Made by a program: the position numbers and the translations under genes
NCBI RefSeq assembly: GCF_050632395.1
Contig: NZ_CP192600.1
Coordinates: forward strand, 124,001 to 188,000
Length of the DNA stretch: 64,000 bases
Direction of reading: 5' to 3'
Origin: JAUYQR01 sp050632395
GTDB lineage: Bacteria > Pseudomonadota > Alphaproteobacteria > Rhodobacterales > Rhodobacteraceae
Notes under the pieces: model-generated
What the model was told of the DNA's origin: nothing
Seen by the model: only the letters and a program-made list of their open reading frames with translations
Databases searched by the model: none
In this document: in pieces, positions 10,501 to 17,871 of the stretch
Layout: each line of letters opens with the position of its first letter
Position numbering within the stretch: the stretch's first letter is position 1

Positions 10501-10947
10501 TTTCTTGCCCACTGGGCACGCCGCCGGATTGCGTGGGAACGGTCGCGCCGCGCCGTTTCTGCAAACGAGCCAGACCCGACGGTGCCGTCCTTCAACAATG
10601 CCGCTATCGAAGCCGCCTTCCGCCACGCGGTCGGGATTTATCAGGTTACGCCTTGGGCAGATGGACGGGTGGTTCTGTACCGGCCTCAGCTTGACCGCAG
10701 CTTCAAGGTCAGTCGCGGCAACTGGATCAGCTCCGAGCGGGAATACGTGTTCCATGACAACCAGTGGACCCCTTTCGCGCCCCAACTGAAAGTGGATGAG
10801 GTGCCGGGTAACCACGATTCGATGGTGCTGGAACCGAACGTCCGAGTGCTCGCCTCGCGGCTGCGCGCCGCCATCGTCGAGGCCGAGTCGGCCTCGGCAA
10901 CCGAACCTGCCTTCAACCTGACCGACCGACAAGTCGCCGCGGAATGA
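4576..10947 (+). CDS. Type I polyketide synthase, KS-AT-KR-DH-ACP-TE
   Basis: A 2123-residue single-module PKS. The ketosynthase covers about 18-450, with Cys191 in TACSTS, His327 in ECHGTGT and His367 in KTNIGH. The acyltransferase covers about 540-850, with Ser640 in GHSMGE and a non-canonical specificity motif IAAHS around His738. The ketoreductase has the NADPH motif GGFGGIG from 1169, Ser1297/1298 and Tyr1311. A dehydratase-like double hot-dog region runs from about 1380 to 1660, with His1395 (but HxxxxGxxxxP, one residue longer than the family consensus) and Asp1562 in HPALFD. The carrier protein has Ser1773 in GGHSL. A C-terminal thioesterase has Ser1920 in GFSGGG and a likely His2080. 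There is no ER. KR precedes DH, the reverse of the usual cis-AT order. The module would condense one extender unit, reduce, possibly dehydrate, and release the product. It lies 13 bases upstream of the NRPS, which supplies its probable starter. Confidence 0.93.
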   Translation: MNDHPKFDVDTAIEAGPGDIAIVGMAAHLPGAPDIATYWDNLREGRSAVRRLTDDELASSGESAALLRNPAYVPFAAPLDGFDRFDAEFFGFSPKEAAILDPQHRQFLEVAWEALENAGHPPEAFKGAVGVFAGCGMGSYFYFNICSNPALVDSTGMFLLRHTGNDKDFLSTRVSHVFDLKGPSLNLQTACSTSLVAVHYAAQALINGECDMALAGGVTIELPQNRGYIYKEGEVLSPDGVCHAFDHRAQGTVFGSGAGAVVLRRLEDALADGDHIWAVIKGSAVNNDGAAKAGYLAPSVEGQSACIATAMAVAGTPADTVDYIECHGTGTYLGDPIEVAALTEAFRRTTSLTGFARIGSVKTNIGHLDTAAGVASLIKATLALHHKEMPPSLNFEAPNPAIDFANSPFRVNDTLTAWPRRATPRRAGINSLGVGGTNAHVVLEEAPAVGQAVEADWPFQLLTLSARSASALGEASSRLAAHLRAHPEQPLADVAFTLKEGRRAFEHRRVLVAASHEEAAAMLEAGDPRRVFTQRRVGDAPQIVFMFPGGGAQYPNMARDLYETEPVFAEWMDRGLAALDALGDADIRPLWLPEPGAEAAAAERLRRPSLQLPLILIVEIALAKLWESWGVTPSVLIGHSMGENAAACVAGVMSLEEVVGLVHLRGKLFDTVPAGGMLSVPLSEVALAPYLSDLDIASVNAPELTVVSGPDAGLLALADRLRADGIESSRIAIDIAAHSRMLEPILAEFRAHLAKMRLSPPRIPIISNRSGQPLTDAEATSPDYWVAHLRGTVRFAQGMATLRQNPDRVYLEVGPGRALATLSQANGVMGGQPVPASLRHPDDTTSDDRHFIATLGRLWACGANPDFTQLWGDAPRRRVPLPTYPFQRSRYFIEPGKPALTVTEDSLAKRHDAVADFGYRLAWRVAPSDCPVDVETELGAPNTWLMFADEVGLARAAAQRLRDGGHRVVTVHAGDAFARTGEDTYTLAPEHGREGYDALFADLALRDLTPARIGHFWLVTTAETFRPGSSFFHRNLEQGFWSLFFLGQALGEAGMKPMPHLTVVTSDAAQVRSERLANPEKAAVAGPVRVMPRELPGLTAAQLDVSLPEGRRATIPAETVSLVLEELLAAPGNTFAALRGSRRFEQRLAPAPLPAPAEVPQGSVWVITGGFGGIGVTVAERLMRDHGARVALIGRSLPAPGSVRAGVIARLERLGQVLPLAADVCNPEDMRTALDRVRATLGRIHGVVHAAGAVDDAPLLGKDPGAAEAVLSAKVHGTKLLDQLLPDGSIDRLVLFSSTSTVTSPAGQADYVAANEYLNAFARSRAGGKTKVVAVNWGIWSGIGMAADADARRQGKDAGAAPLPGMLVLERMTKADDGYHFEATLSASQWVMDDHRLKDGTAVLPGAAWPEIVSEAMSAIGASAGFTLTDLTVFRPLRLEADMPRDLRVSVSKGRDGAYRMQARARETAGWVLTAEAGISPLATPTGLVDLAAITARCTTRASAQGGVALPSAQEDRLAFGPRWQVLRATAIGQNEGIATLALPAQATADADSCAIHPALFDIGTGWGLALLPPAPLGAIWVPVTLGTVRSHAPLPAEIRSWARLAGAPGADVASFDVTLTDPAGRVLIEVEGITFRSVSAEEVLARPAPPAPREVLADDARRSLSPAEERLVQALADGIRPAEGAEAFVRALAFDAPQVLVSSLDLAALVRQNNAVQADAAEGPGFARPELENDYLAPRTEVERVLAGFWADLLGVAQVGVEDDFFALGGHSLIAVRLFAMIRRQWKIDFPISVLFEAPTIARCAKLIADRIGPEETSADPATKADPAGPSFTHLVAMHGGEGGPKTPFFLVAGMFGNVLNLRHLAHLIGTDRPFYGLQARGLFGDAAPHTTIEEAAADCLAEIRQVQPNGPYLLGGFSGGGITAWDISRQLRAAGEEVALLVLLDTPLPVRPVPSAIDRALMKLTELRRGGPQFLAHWARRRIAWERSRRAVSANEPDPTVPSFNNAAIEAAFRHAVGIYQVTPWADGRVVLYRPQLDRSFKVSRGNWISSEREYVFHDNQWTPFAPQLKVDEVPGNHDSMVLEPNVRVLASRLRAAIVEAESASATEPAFNLTDRQVAAE

Positions 10948-10960
10948 CCGGAGCCATCGC

Positions 10961-13900
10961 ATGACACTGACCGCCCTTCTGATCGGCAACGAAAGCCTCG
11001 CAGCCGAATGCGGCAACCTGTGGCTGGACGAAGGCCATGGGATTGCCGCCGTCGTTACCCGCGACGCTCGCGTGGCGCGATGGGCTGGCGACCGGGGCTT
11101 GCGGGTGCTGGCGCCTGGGGCGGACCTTTCGGCGCGGACCGATGGTCTGATCTATGACTGGGTGCTTTCGGTGGCCAACCTGTCGCTGGTGCCGGAACCC
11201 GTGATCGCGCGGGCCAAGATGGGTGGTGTCAATTTTCACGACGGGCCGCTGCCCGGGTACGCTGGACTGAATGCTCCGGTGTGGGCCTTGCTGAACGGCG
11301 AGCCGCGCCATGCGGTGACCTGGCATCTGGTGACCGCGGGAATCGACGAGGGCGACATTCTTGTGACGCGCACCTTCGACATTGCCGCAGACGAGACCGC
11401 CTTCACATTGAACGCCCGCTGCTTTGCTGCGGCGCTGGACAGCTTTCCGTCGGTGATCGCCGCGCTTCAGGCGGGCGGCCAACCGCGACATGCCCAGCCA
11501 GTCGGGCCGCGTCACCTTTATCGGCGAGCCGACCGCCCTGTCGCCGCGGGCAGGCTTGATTTCACGAAGCCCGCCGAAGCGGTTGCGGCGCAGGTTCGAG
11601 CGCTGGATCATGGCGGCTATCGCAATCCGCTGGCGGTGCCGAAGATCGAAGCGGCTGGCCGGGTGCTTGCGGTTGGACGTGCGGAGGTTTGCACCGGGTC
11701 CGGCGCGCCGGGCACGGTGCTTGATACGGCATCCGGGCTTGTCGTCGCGTGCGGCACCGGGGCTGTGCGGTTGTCAGGGCTGACCGATATGGCCGGGTCG
11801 GCCGTCGCCGCCGCGAGCCTTGGCGTCACGCACTTGGCGTCGCCCGACGCCGCCGAGGCGCGCCGCCTCACCGAGGCTTTGGCCCAGGCGGCCGAGGCCG
11901 AGCAGCGGATCCGCACGCTGCTTGTTGCCAACGATCCCGCGCCGGTCGGCGGCCCGGTCACGGCTGCGCCCAAATGGGCATCCCTTGTTGTTGACGTTGC
12001 CGGCGTTGCACCGGCGCTTGTTGCCCTAGCTGCGCTGCGCGCGACCGGACGCACCGGCGGTGATGTCGCCTGGTCGAACGGTCCCACTGCCGTGCCCGGC
12101 TACATATTGCCATGGGTGCCACTGCGGCTGTCCGCGACCGGCCCGGCTGCGCAGGCCGAACCAATTGCTGCACGGGCCATTGCCGCAGCCGAGGCCGCAA
12201 CAGGAATTGCCGCCGATCTTGTCTTGCGCGAGCCAAGCCTTGCGGGCTTGCGGGTGCCGCCGCTGGCCCTGACCCGGTCAGACCGCCCGGTCGAAGGGTC
12301 TGCTGTCACGCTGACGCTGGGTGCCGGATTGCTTTGGCATGACACAAGCCGCCTGTCCGCCAGCGACGCTGCCGCCTTGGCCGCACGCATTGTTCGCATA
12401 GCGCACGCCATTGCCGACGGGGCCGACCTTTCCACGATCACCGTCGCCTCGGCGGCCGAGGAGGCGCATCTTTCTGCCGCGTTGGCAGAGACGGCCCGCG
12501 AGTATGACCGCAGCCTGACCATTCCGGCGGCGATTCTTGCGCAGGCCGGCAAGGCGCCGAAGCACACCGCCGTCATCGCGGCAGAGGCTGGCATCAGCTA
12601 TGCAGACCTGACCGCGCGTGCCGCGCGGATTGCGCAGGTCCTGCGCCAGATGGGCATCGGACGAGGTAGCTTGGTGGGCCTTGCCTGTCGGCGGAGTTCG
12701 GACATGGTGGCCGGTGCCATTGGCATCCAGTTGGCAGGGGCAGCCTATGTGCCGATGGACCCCGCCTACCCCGCCGACCGCCTTGCGCTTTATGCCGAGG
12801 ATTCGGACTGCGCGGTGATCGTCACTGAAAGGGCCGTGGCGGGCGATCTGCCGACTGGCCTGCAGTATCTTGTGGTTGACGCCGACCCGCGCATAGCAGC
12901 TGCGCAGCCCGTGGCGCCAGACGATGGCCCGACCGCAGACGATCCGGCTTACGTTATCTATACCTCAGGGTCTACCGGGCGGCCGAAGGGCGTTGTCGTC
13001 ACGCACCGCAACGTGATGAACTTCTTTGCCGGCATGGACGACACGCTGGGCACCGATCCCGGCATCTGGCTGGCCGTCACTTCGCTTTCGTTCGATATTT
13101 CGGTGCTGGAGCTTTTCTGGACCCTGACGCGCGGCTTCACCGTGGTCGTGGCCGACGACGCCAGCCGCACCAGCCCGTCGGGCGGGACCACCGTATCCTC
13201 GCGGAAGATGGATTTCAGCCTGTATTACTGGGGCAACGACGATGGCGCCGGGCCGCGGAAATATGAGCTGTTGCTGGAAGGCGCGAAGTTCGCCGATGCC
13301 AACGGGTTCTGCGCCGTATGGACGCCGGAACGACATTTCCACGCGTTTGGCGGCCCCTATCCGAACCCATCGGTCACCGGCGCTGCGGTGGCTGCGGTCA
13401 CGAAGAACATCGGTGTGCGTGCAGGCAGTTGTGTTGCGCCGCTGCACCACCCCGCCCGGATCGCCGAGGAGTGGGCGGTGATCGACAACCTGACCAACGG
13501 ACGCGCCGCGCTTGCGATCGCTTCGGGCTGGCAACCGGACGATTTCGTGCTGCGGCCCGAGAATACGCCGCCCGCCAACCGGCAGGCGATGCTGGACGTG
13601 ATCACCACGCTGCGCCGGCTATGGCGAGGCGAGGCGGTCGGTTTCCCACGCAAGGATGGCACCTTGCACGAGGTCGTCACACAGCCCCGCCCGGTTTCGA
13701 AGGAACTTCCAGTCTGGGTCACCACCGCCGGCAACCCTGAAACCTGGCGCGATGCGGGCAAGCTCGGGGCGAACGTGCTGACGCACCTTCTGGGCCAGTC
13801 GGTTGCGGAAGTTGGCGACAAGGTGAAGATCTACCGCGCCGCGCTGGCCGAGGCGGGGCATAACCCGGCCGATTTCACGGTGACGCTGATGCTGCACACC

Positions 13901-15496
13901 TATCTGGCCGACAGCCGCGACGCTGCTCGCGAGGTGGCACGCGAACCGATGAAGGATTACCTGCGGTCGGCCGCGGGGTTGATCAAGCAATACGCTTGGG
14001 CCTTTCCTGCGTTCAAGAAACCGCAGGGTGTGTCGAACCCGATGGACATCGACCTTGGCAGCCTTGGGACAGAGGAACTCGAAGCGATCCTCGACTTCGC
14101 CTTCCTGCGCTATTTCGACGATTCGGGCCTGTTCGGCACCATCGACGACGCGGTCACGCGGGTTGAGGAGTTGAAGGCGATCGACGTGGACGAGGTCGCC
14201 TGCCTGATCGACTACGGCATTCCGACCGCGCAGGTGATGGCCGGCCTGAAGCCCCTAGCCGAGGTGCTGCGCCGCACCAACGGCGCGGGGGCCGAGGCCG
14301 ACACCTCGCTGTCGGGGCTGATCACCCGGCACGGGGTCAGCCACATGCAGTGCACCCCCTCGATGGCGCGGATGCTGGCCGAAGACGACGGTGCGCGCGC
14401 CTCGCTTGGCCTGCTGAAGCGGCTGCTGGTGGGCGGGGAGGCGTTGCCCGGCAAACTGGCGGCCGACCTGTCGGGCATGATCGGCGGTCCGGTTCTGAAC
14501 ATGTATGGGCCGACCGAGACGACGATCTGGTCCTCGGTCGAGGCGACGATGGGGGCGGAGGGTGTGGTCAACATCGGCAAGCCCATCGCCAACACCGCGC
14601 TTTACGTGCTGGACGACGCCGGTGCGCCGGTGCCCGATGGCACCGAGGGCGAACTGTGGATCGGTGGCGAGGGCGTGGCGCAAGGCTACTTCCGCCGCGA
14701 TGACCTGACGGCCGAACGGTTCCGCCCCGATCCGTTCGCGGGCAAGGGCCGGATGTATCGCACAGGTGACCTTGTCCGCCGCCGCGCCGATGGCAAGCTT
14801 GATTTCCTTGGCCGCGCGGATCATCAGGTCAAGCTGCGCGGCCACCGGATCGAACTGGGCGAGATCGAGACTGCACTGGAAACCGCGCCCGGCGTGCGGC
14901 AGGCGGTGGTCATCCCGCGCGAGGACCAGCCCGGCGACGTGCGGCTTGTGGCCTATCTGACTACTGACGCGAAAGTGGAGGAAGGCGCGCTGCGCGCGCA
15001 TCTGGTAGAAACGCTGCCCGAGATTATGGTGCCCGCGCATTTCGTGACGCTGGACAGCTTTCCGTTGACGCCGAACCGCAAAGTGGATCGCAAGGCGCTA
15101 CCCGCGCCCACGCTTGGGGCCACCAGTGCCGACCGCGCCTTTGCGCCAACGGAGGACAGCGTGGAGGATGCCATCGCGGGCGTCTGGGCGCGGGTTCTGG
15201 GAGTGCCAAGGGTCGGGCGGTCGGACAACTTCTTTGCGCTTGGCGGTCATTCGCTGCTGGCGGTTCAGGCGCACCGCGAACTGAAGGTGGCGCTGAAATC
15301 CGACAAGCTGGCGATCACCGATATCTTCCGCTTTCCCGTGCTTTCGGCACTGGCGGCGCATGTCGGCGGGGGTGTCGCACCTGCAAGCGCGGCGGCGGCG
15401 CAGGCTGTGTCTGCCGACACCGGAGCGCAGGCCCGCAACGATGCAATGGCGCGTCGGCGCGCAATGCGCGACGCCCGCGAAAGGGCATCGGGATGA
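10961..15496 (+). CDS. NRPS: formyltransferase - adenylation domain with inserted luciferase-like monooxygenase - carrier protein
   Basis: A 1511-residue protein. An N-terminal methionyl-tRNA-formyltransferase-like domain (1 to about 180) has Asn91, His93 and Asp132 at the catalytic spacing, followed by its OB-fold-like C-terminal part (about 185-295, GTVLDTASGLVVACG). Residues 330-510 look like only the C-terminal end of a condensation domain. An adenylation domain starts near 510, with A3 YTSGSTGRPKG from Tyr667 and A4 SFDIS. It is then interrupted at about 747-1105 by a complete flavin-dependent luciferase-like monooxygenase of the MupA/Atu3671 type (KMDFSLYYWGND, ERHFHAFGG). The adenylation domain resumes with A5 MYGPTE at 1181, YRTGDL, the A8 loop and NRKVDRKAL. 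A carrier domain follows, with Ser1431 in GGHSLL. With no full C domain it reads as a loading module that activates, oxidises and possibly N-formylates an amino acid before the PKS. Substrate is unknown. It overlaps the next gene by 4 bases. Confidence 0.92.
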   Translation: MTLTALLIGNESLAAECGNLWLDEGHGIAAVVTRDARVARWAGDRGLRVLAPGADLSARTDGLIYDWVLSVANLSLVPEPVIARAKMGGVNFHDGPLPGYAGLNAPVWALLNGEPRHAVTWHLVTAGIDEGDILVTRTFDIAADETAFTLNARCFAAALDSFPSVIAALQAGGQPRHAQPVGPRHLYRRADRPVAAGRLDFTKPAEAVAAQVRALDHGGYRNPLAVPKIEAAGRVLAVGRAEVCTGSGAPGTVLDTASGLVVACGTGAVRLSGLTDMAGSAVAAASLGVTHLASPDAAEARRLTEALAQAAEAEQRIRTLLVANDPAPVGGPVTAAPKWASLVVDVAGVAPALVALAALRATGRTGGDVAWSNGPTAVPGYILPWVPLRLSATGPAAQAEPIAARAIAAAEAATGIAADLVLREPSLAGLRVPPLALTRSDRPVEGSAVTLTLGAGLLWHDTSRLSASDAAALAARIVRIAHAIADGADLSTITVASAAEEAHLSAALAETAREYDRSLTIPAAILAQAGKAPKHTAVIAAEAGISYADLTARAARIAQVLRQMGIGRGSLVGLACRRSSDMVAGAIGIQLAGAAYVPMDPAYPADRLALYAEDSDCAVIVTERAVAGDLPTGLQYLVVDADPRIAAAQPVAPDDGPTADDPAYVIYTSGSTGRPKGVVVTHRNVMNFFAGMDDTLGTDPGIWLAVTSLSFDISVLELFWTLTRGFTVVVADDASRTSPSGGTTVSSRKMDFSLYYWGNDDGAGPRKYELLLEGAKFADANGFCAVWTPERHFHAFGGPYPNPSVTGAAVAAVTKNIGVRAGSCVAPLHHPARIAEEWAVIDNLTNGRAALAIASGWQPDDFVLRPENTPPANRQAMLDVITTLRRLWRGEAVGFPRKDGTLHEVVTQPRPVSKELPVWVTTAGNPETWRDAGKLGANVLTHLLGQSVAEVGDKVKIYRAALAEAGHNPADFTVTLMLHTYLADSRDAAREVAREPMKDYLRSAAGLIKQYAWAFPAFKKPQGVSNPMDIDLGSLGTEELEAILDFAFLRYFDDSGLFGTIDDAVTRVEELKAIDVDEVACLIDYGIPTAQVMAGLKPLAEVLRRTNGAGAEADTSLSGLITRHGVSHMQCTPSMARMLAEDDGARASLGLLKRLLVGGEALPGKLAADLSGMIGGPVLNMYGPTETTIWSSVEATMGAEGVVNIGKPIANTALYVLDDAGAPVPDGTEGELWIGGEGVAQGYFRRDDLTAERFRPDPFAGKGRMYRTGDLVRRRADGKLDFLGRADHQVKLRGHRIELGEIETALETAPGVRQAVVIPREDQPGDVRLVAYLTTDAKVEEGALRAHLVETLPEIMVPAHFVTLDSFPLTPNRKVDRKALPAPTLGATSADRAFAPTEDSVEDAIAGVWARVLGVPRVGRSDNFFALGGHSLLAVQAHRELKVALKSDKLAITDIFRFPVLSALAAHVGGGVAPASAAAAQAVSADTGAQARNDAMARRRAMRDARERASG

Positions 15497-16149
15497 CCAC
15501 CGTCCTGCGCACTGCCGAGATCGAACGGACGCTGGCGACGCTGTTTCCGGCAGACGTGGCCGTTGCGGTTGAACCGATCGTGCCGGGGCGTGAGGCAAGC
15601 CTGTGGCCCGGTGAAGCGAGCCATATTGCCGGGTCGGTGCCTGCCCGGGTTGCCGAATTTGCCGCCGGTCGGGCCGCTGCACGCCGCGCGCTGGAGATGC
15701 TTGGCCAGCCGCCTGCGGCGATTGCCACCGACCGTGATCGGGCGCCGATCTGGCCACCCGGCATCGGCGGGTCGATCGCGCACAACAAGACGCTGGCTGT
15801 AGCGGTGCTGCGCATGGGCGCACCGCTTGGCGTCGACATCGAGGAAGATACCGCGCTGGAAAGCGAGCTTTGGCCGGTGATCTGCACGCCGGAAGATCTG
15901 GCAACGCTGCCGGAGGTGGATCGGGGGCGTCACGTCCGCCACGTCTTTGCGGCCAAGGAAGCTGCCTACAAGGCGCAGTTTCCGATAACCGCAAGCCTGT
16001 TCGGCTTTGGCACTCTGGCGATCCGGCTGAATGGTGACAAGTTCACCGCGCGGTTCTGTCATCCGGTCGCGGGGCTTCATACGGGCCACGAGATGCATGG
16101 CCGCATCGGGCTGGCGCAGGGTCTGGTCCTGACGGGTGTTGCACTGTGA
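15493..16149 (+). CDS. 4'-phosphopantetheinyl transferase (EntD-like)
   Basis: A 218-residue Sfp/EntD superfamily enzyme that moves phosphopantetheine from CoA onto the carrier-protein serines of the adjacent PKS and NRPS. Family motifs are present in order: GSIAHN (93-98), GVDIEED with metal ligands Asp115 and Glu117, and FAAKEAAYKAQ with Glu156 and Lys160. Its ATG overlaps the NRPS stop (ATGA), so it is translationally coupled and almost certainly dedicated to this assembly line. Together with the two synthases it makes the locus self-contained for activation. Confidence 0.92.
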   Translation: MTTVLRTAEIERTLATLFPADVAVAVEPIVPGREASLWPGEASHIAGSVPARVAEFAAGRAAARRALEMLGQPPAAIATDRDRAPIWPPGIGGSIAHNKTLAVAVLRMGAPLGVDIEEDTALESELWPVICTPEDLATLPEVDRGRHVRHVFAAKEAAYKAQFPITASLFGFGTLAIRLNGDKFTARFCHPVAGLHTGHEMHGRIGLAQGLVLTGVAL

Positions 16150-17084
16150 AACGTGCGCTTGTGGCGTTTGCCTTGGTATTGATCGCTGTCCCGGCTGCGG
16201 CCTTCTTTCATTCGACGGCCCCAGACGACGCGGAAATGGCGCGGCTTTTCGCAGCCCCTTTGCCCGCGCCGGAAGGCCCGCTTTCGGTCTACCACCTTGG
16301 CCACAGCTTGGTTAATCGCGACATGCCGGCGATGCTGGCGCAACTTGCCGGCGAGGGTCATTCTTACGACAGCCAGCTTGGCTGGGGCACCACGCTGAAG
16401 GCGCATTGGGGCGACGAGCCGATCAACGGCTTCGAGGCCGAGAACAACCACGACAGGTTTCGCCCCGCCCATGACGCCGTGGCCAGCGGCGACTATGACG
16501 CAATTGTCCTGACCGAGATGGTCGAAATCCGCGATGCGATCGCCTACTTCGACAGCCCGGAATACCTTGCGCTATGGGCCAACGCAGCACTTGAGGCGCG
16601 GCCCGACGTGCGGCTTTACCTGTATGAGACCTGGCACCCGTTGAACGATCCCGGAGGCTGGATAACCCGGCTGGAAACCGATTTTGCCCGCTACTGGGAG
16701 GCAGAGATCCTGCGCCCCGCGCTGGCTGAACTGCCGGAGGGAGCGGTGATCCATGTGATCCCGGCAGGTCAGGCGCTTGCCGCGCTGGTCGAGGCTGTCG
16801 AGGCGCAAGGTGGGGTCGGCAACCTGCGCGACCGAAACGACCTCTTCGCGCTGCAACCCGACGGGTCGCGCGACATGATCCACCTGAACGACCTTGGCAA
16901 TTACTTCGTGGCGCTGGTTCACTATGCGGTGCTTTACCAGAAGGATCCGACCGGGCTACCGTTCGAGTTGACGCGGGCGGACGGAAGCGTTGCGACTTCA
17001 CCGGCTCCCAAGGCAGCGCGGCTGATGCAGGAAATCGCGTGGCAAGCGGCGCGGTCAACGCCGCTTACGGGTGTTGCGCGCTGA
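16146..17084 (+). CDS. Exported SGNH/GDSL-like hydrolase
   Basis: A 312-residue protein starting at a GTG that overlaps the preceding stop (GTGA). The N-terminus is a classic signal peptide (KRALVAFALVLIAVPAAA) with an AxA-type cleavage site, so it acts outside the cytoplasm. SGNH-like features are GHSL with Ser54 near the start of the mature protein and a C-terminal DMIH block (Asp243, His246) followed by LNDLGNYFVAL. Family members are esterases, often O-acetyl esterases acting on glycans. Here it could modify the polysaccharide or deacylate or activate the PKS-NRPS product; the sequence does not decide. The coupling to the PPTase gene argues for a role in the same pathway. Confidence 0.72.
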   Translation: MKRALVAFALVLIAVPAAAFFHSTAPDDAEMARLFAAPLPAPEGPLSVYHLGHSLVNRDMPAMLAQLAGEGHSYDSQLGWGTTLKAHWGDEPINGFEAENNHDRFRPAHDAVASGDYDAIVLTEMVEIRDAIAYFDSPEYLALWANAALEARPDVRLYLYETWHPLNDPGGWITRLETDFARYWEAEILRPALAELPEGAVIHVIPAGQALAALVEAVEAQGGVGNLRDRNDLFALQPDGSRDMIHLNDLGNYFVALVHYAVLYQKDPTGLPFELTRADGSVATSPAPKAARLMQEIAWQAARSTPLTGVAR

Positions 17085-17256
17085 TTTAGCCCCCCAACTG
17101 CGGGAATCTGTGTCCTTCAAGCCGCTTACATGACAATTGCAACCTGGTCGGCACCATTTGGCTGCGGTTTCCTCTTTCCCATGCAGTTGGGTTTCAATAT
17201 CGTGCCAACTGGTGTTGCCACCATCCGGCTTCATGCCGTGACGGAAGGGGAGATTG
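17085..17256. other. 172-bp spacer before the polysaccharide export genes
   Basis: No gene, terminator hairpin or clear promoter was recognised here. It separates the tightly overlapping PKS-NRPS-PPTase-hydrolase block from the export pair, so the latter may be transcribed either by read-through or from its own weak promoter. Confidence 0.4.
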
Positions 17257-17862
17257 GTGAAAATGAAAGTTATTCGGGCTTTGGCCGCAATTCTGGTCGC
17301 GCTGCCGTTCATGGCAGTTCAAGGCATGGCGCAGGATTATCGCCTGCGTGCCGGCGATACCGTGCAGATCGAGGTGTTGGAAGACAACACGCTGAACCGG
17401 ACGGCCATCGTGTTGCCCGATGGTCAGATCTCCATCCCGCTGGTCGGTTCGGTTCCGGCAGCGGGTCGCAGTCTGGCTGCCGTCCAGCAGGATCTGGCGG
17501 CACGGCTTGCACCGAACTTCGCCACTTCGCCGACAGTCTTCGTGACGATGAGTTCGCTGGCCGAACGGACGCCGTCCTCGCCGCGCACCATTGATGTGTT
17601 CGTGCTTGGTGCAGCCAACACGCCCGGCCGCGTCGAGATGAAGCCCGGCACCACCTTCCTGCAAGCGATTGCGCAGGCGGGCGGTCTGTCGCCGTTTGCC
17701 GCCAAGAAGCGCATCCAGCTGCGCCGGGTTGACCGGTCCGGCAACGAGCAGGTTTATACCCTGAACTACGATGCAATCGAACGCGGCGCCGTCAGCGGCG
17801 GCTCGACCCGGTTGATGGATGGCGACGTGATCGTCGTGCCGCAGCGCAAGCTGTTCGAGTAA
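17257..17862 (+). CDS. Wza-family polysaccharide export protein (periplasmic/outer-membrane)
   Basis: A protein of about 200 residues with a signal peptide ending near FMAVQGMAQ, then a poly-export domain (YRLRAGDTVQIEV, residues about 28-110) and one SLBB-type domain (VFVLGAANTPGRVEMKPG, about 115-185). It resembles the short form of Wza/GumB/ExoF-like proteins that bridge the Wzz protein to the outer membrane. No lipobox Cys is visible, unlike classical Wza. Three in-frame starts exist (TTG 17254, GTG 17257, ATG 17263). The SD AAGGGGAG at 17245-17252 suits the GTG best, but ATG 17263 is possible. It is the natural partner of the Wzz and kinase genes 14 kb upstream. Confidence 0.85.
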   Translation: MKMKVIRALAAILVALPFMAVQGMAQDYRLRAGDTVQIEVLEDNTLNRTAIVLPDGQISIPLVGSVPAAGRSLAAVQQDLAARLAPNFATSPTVFVTMSSLAERTPSSPRTIDVFVLGAANTPGRVEMKPGTTFLQAIAQAGGLSPFAAKKRIQLRRVDRSGNEQVYTLNYDAIERGAVSGGSTRLMDGDVIVVPQRKLFE

Positions 17863-17871
17863 AGGGTGACA

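Noticed and set aside
9358..11016. Minus-strand open frame of 552 codons across the PKS/NRPS junction
   Set aside because: Low-complexity Arg/His/Gln composition, opposite the ACP-TE coding sequence; shadow.
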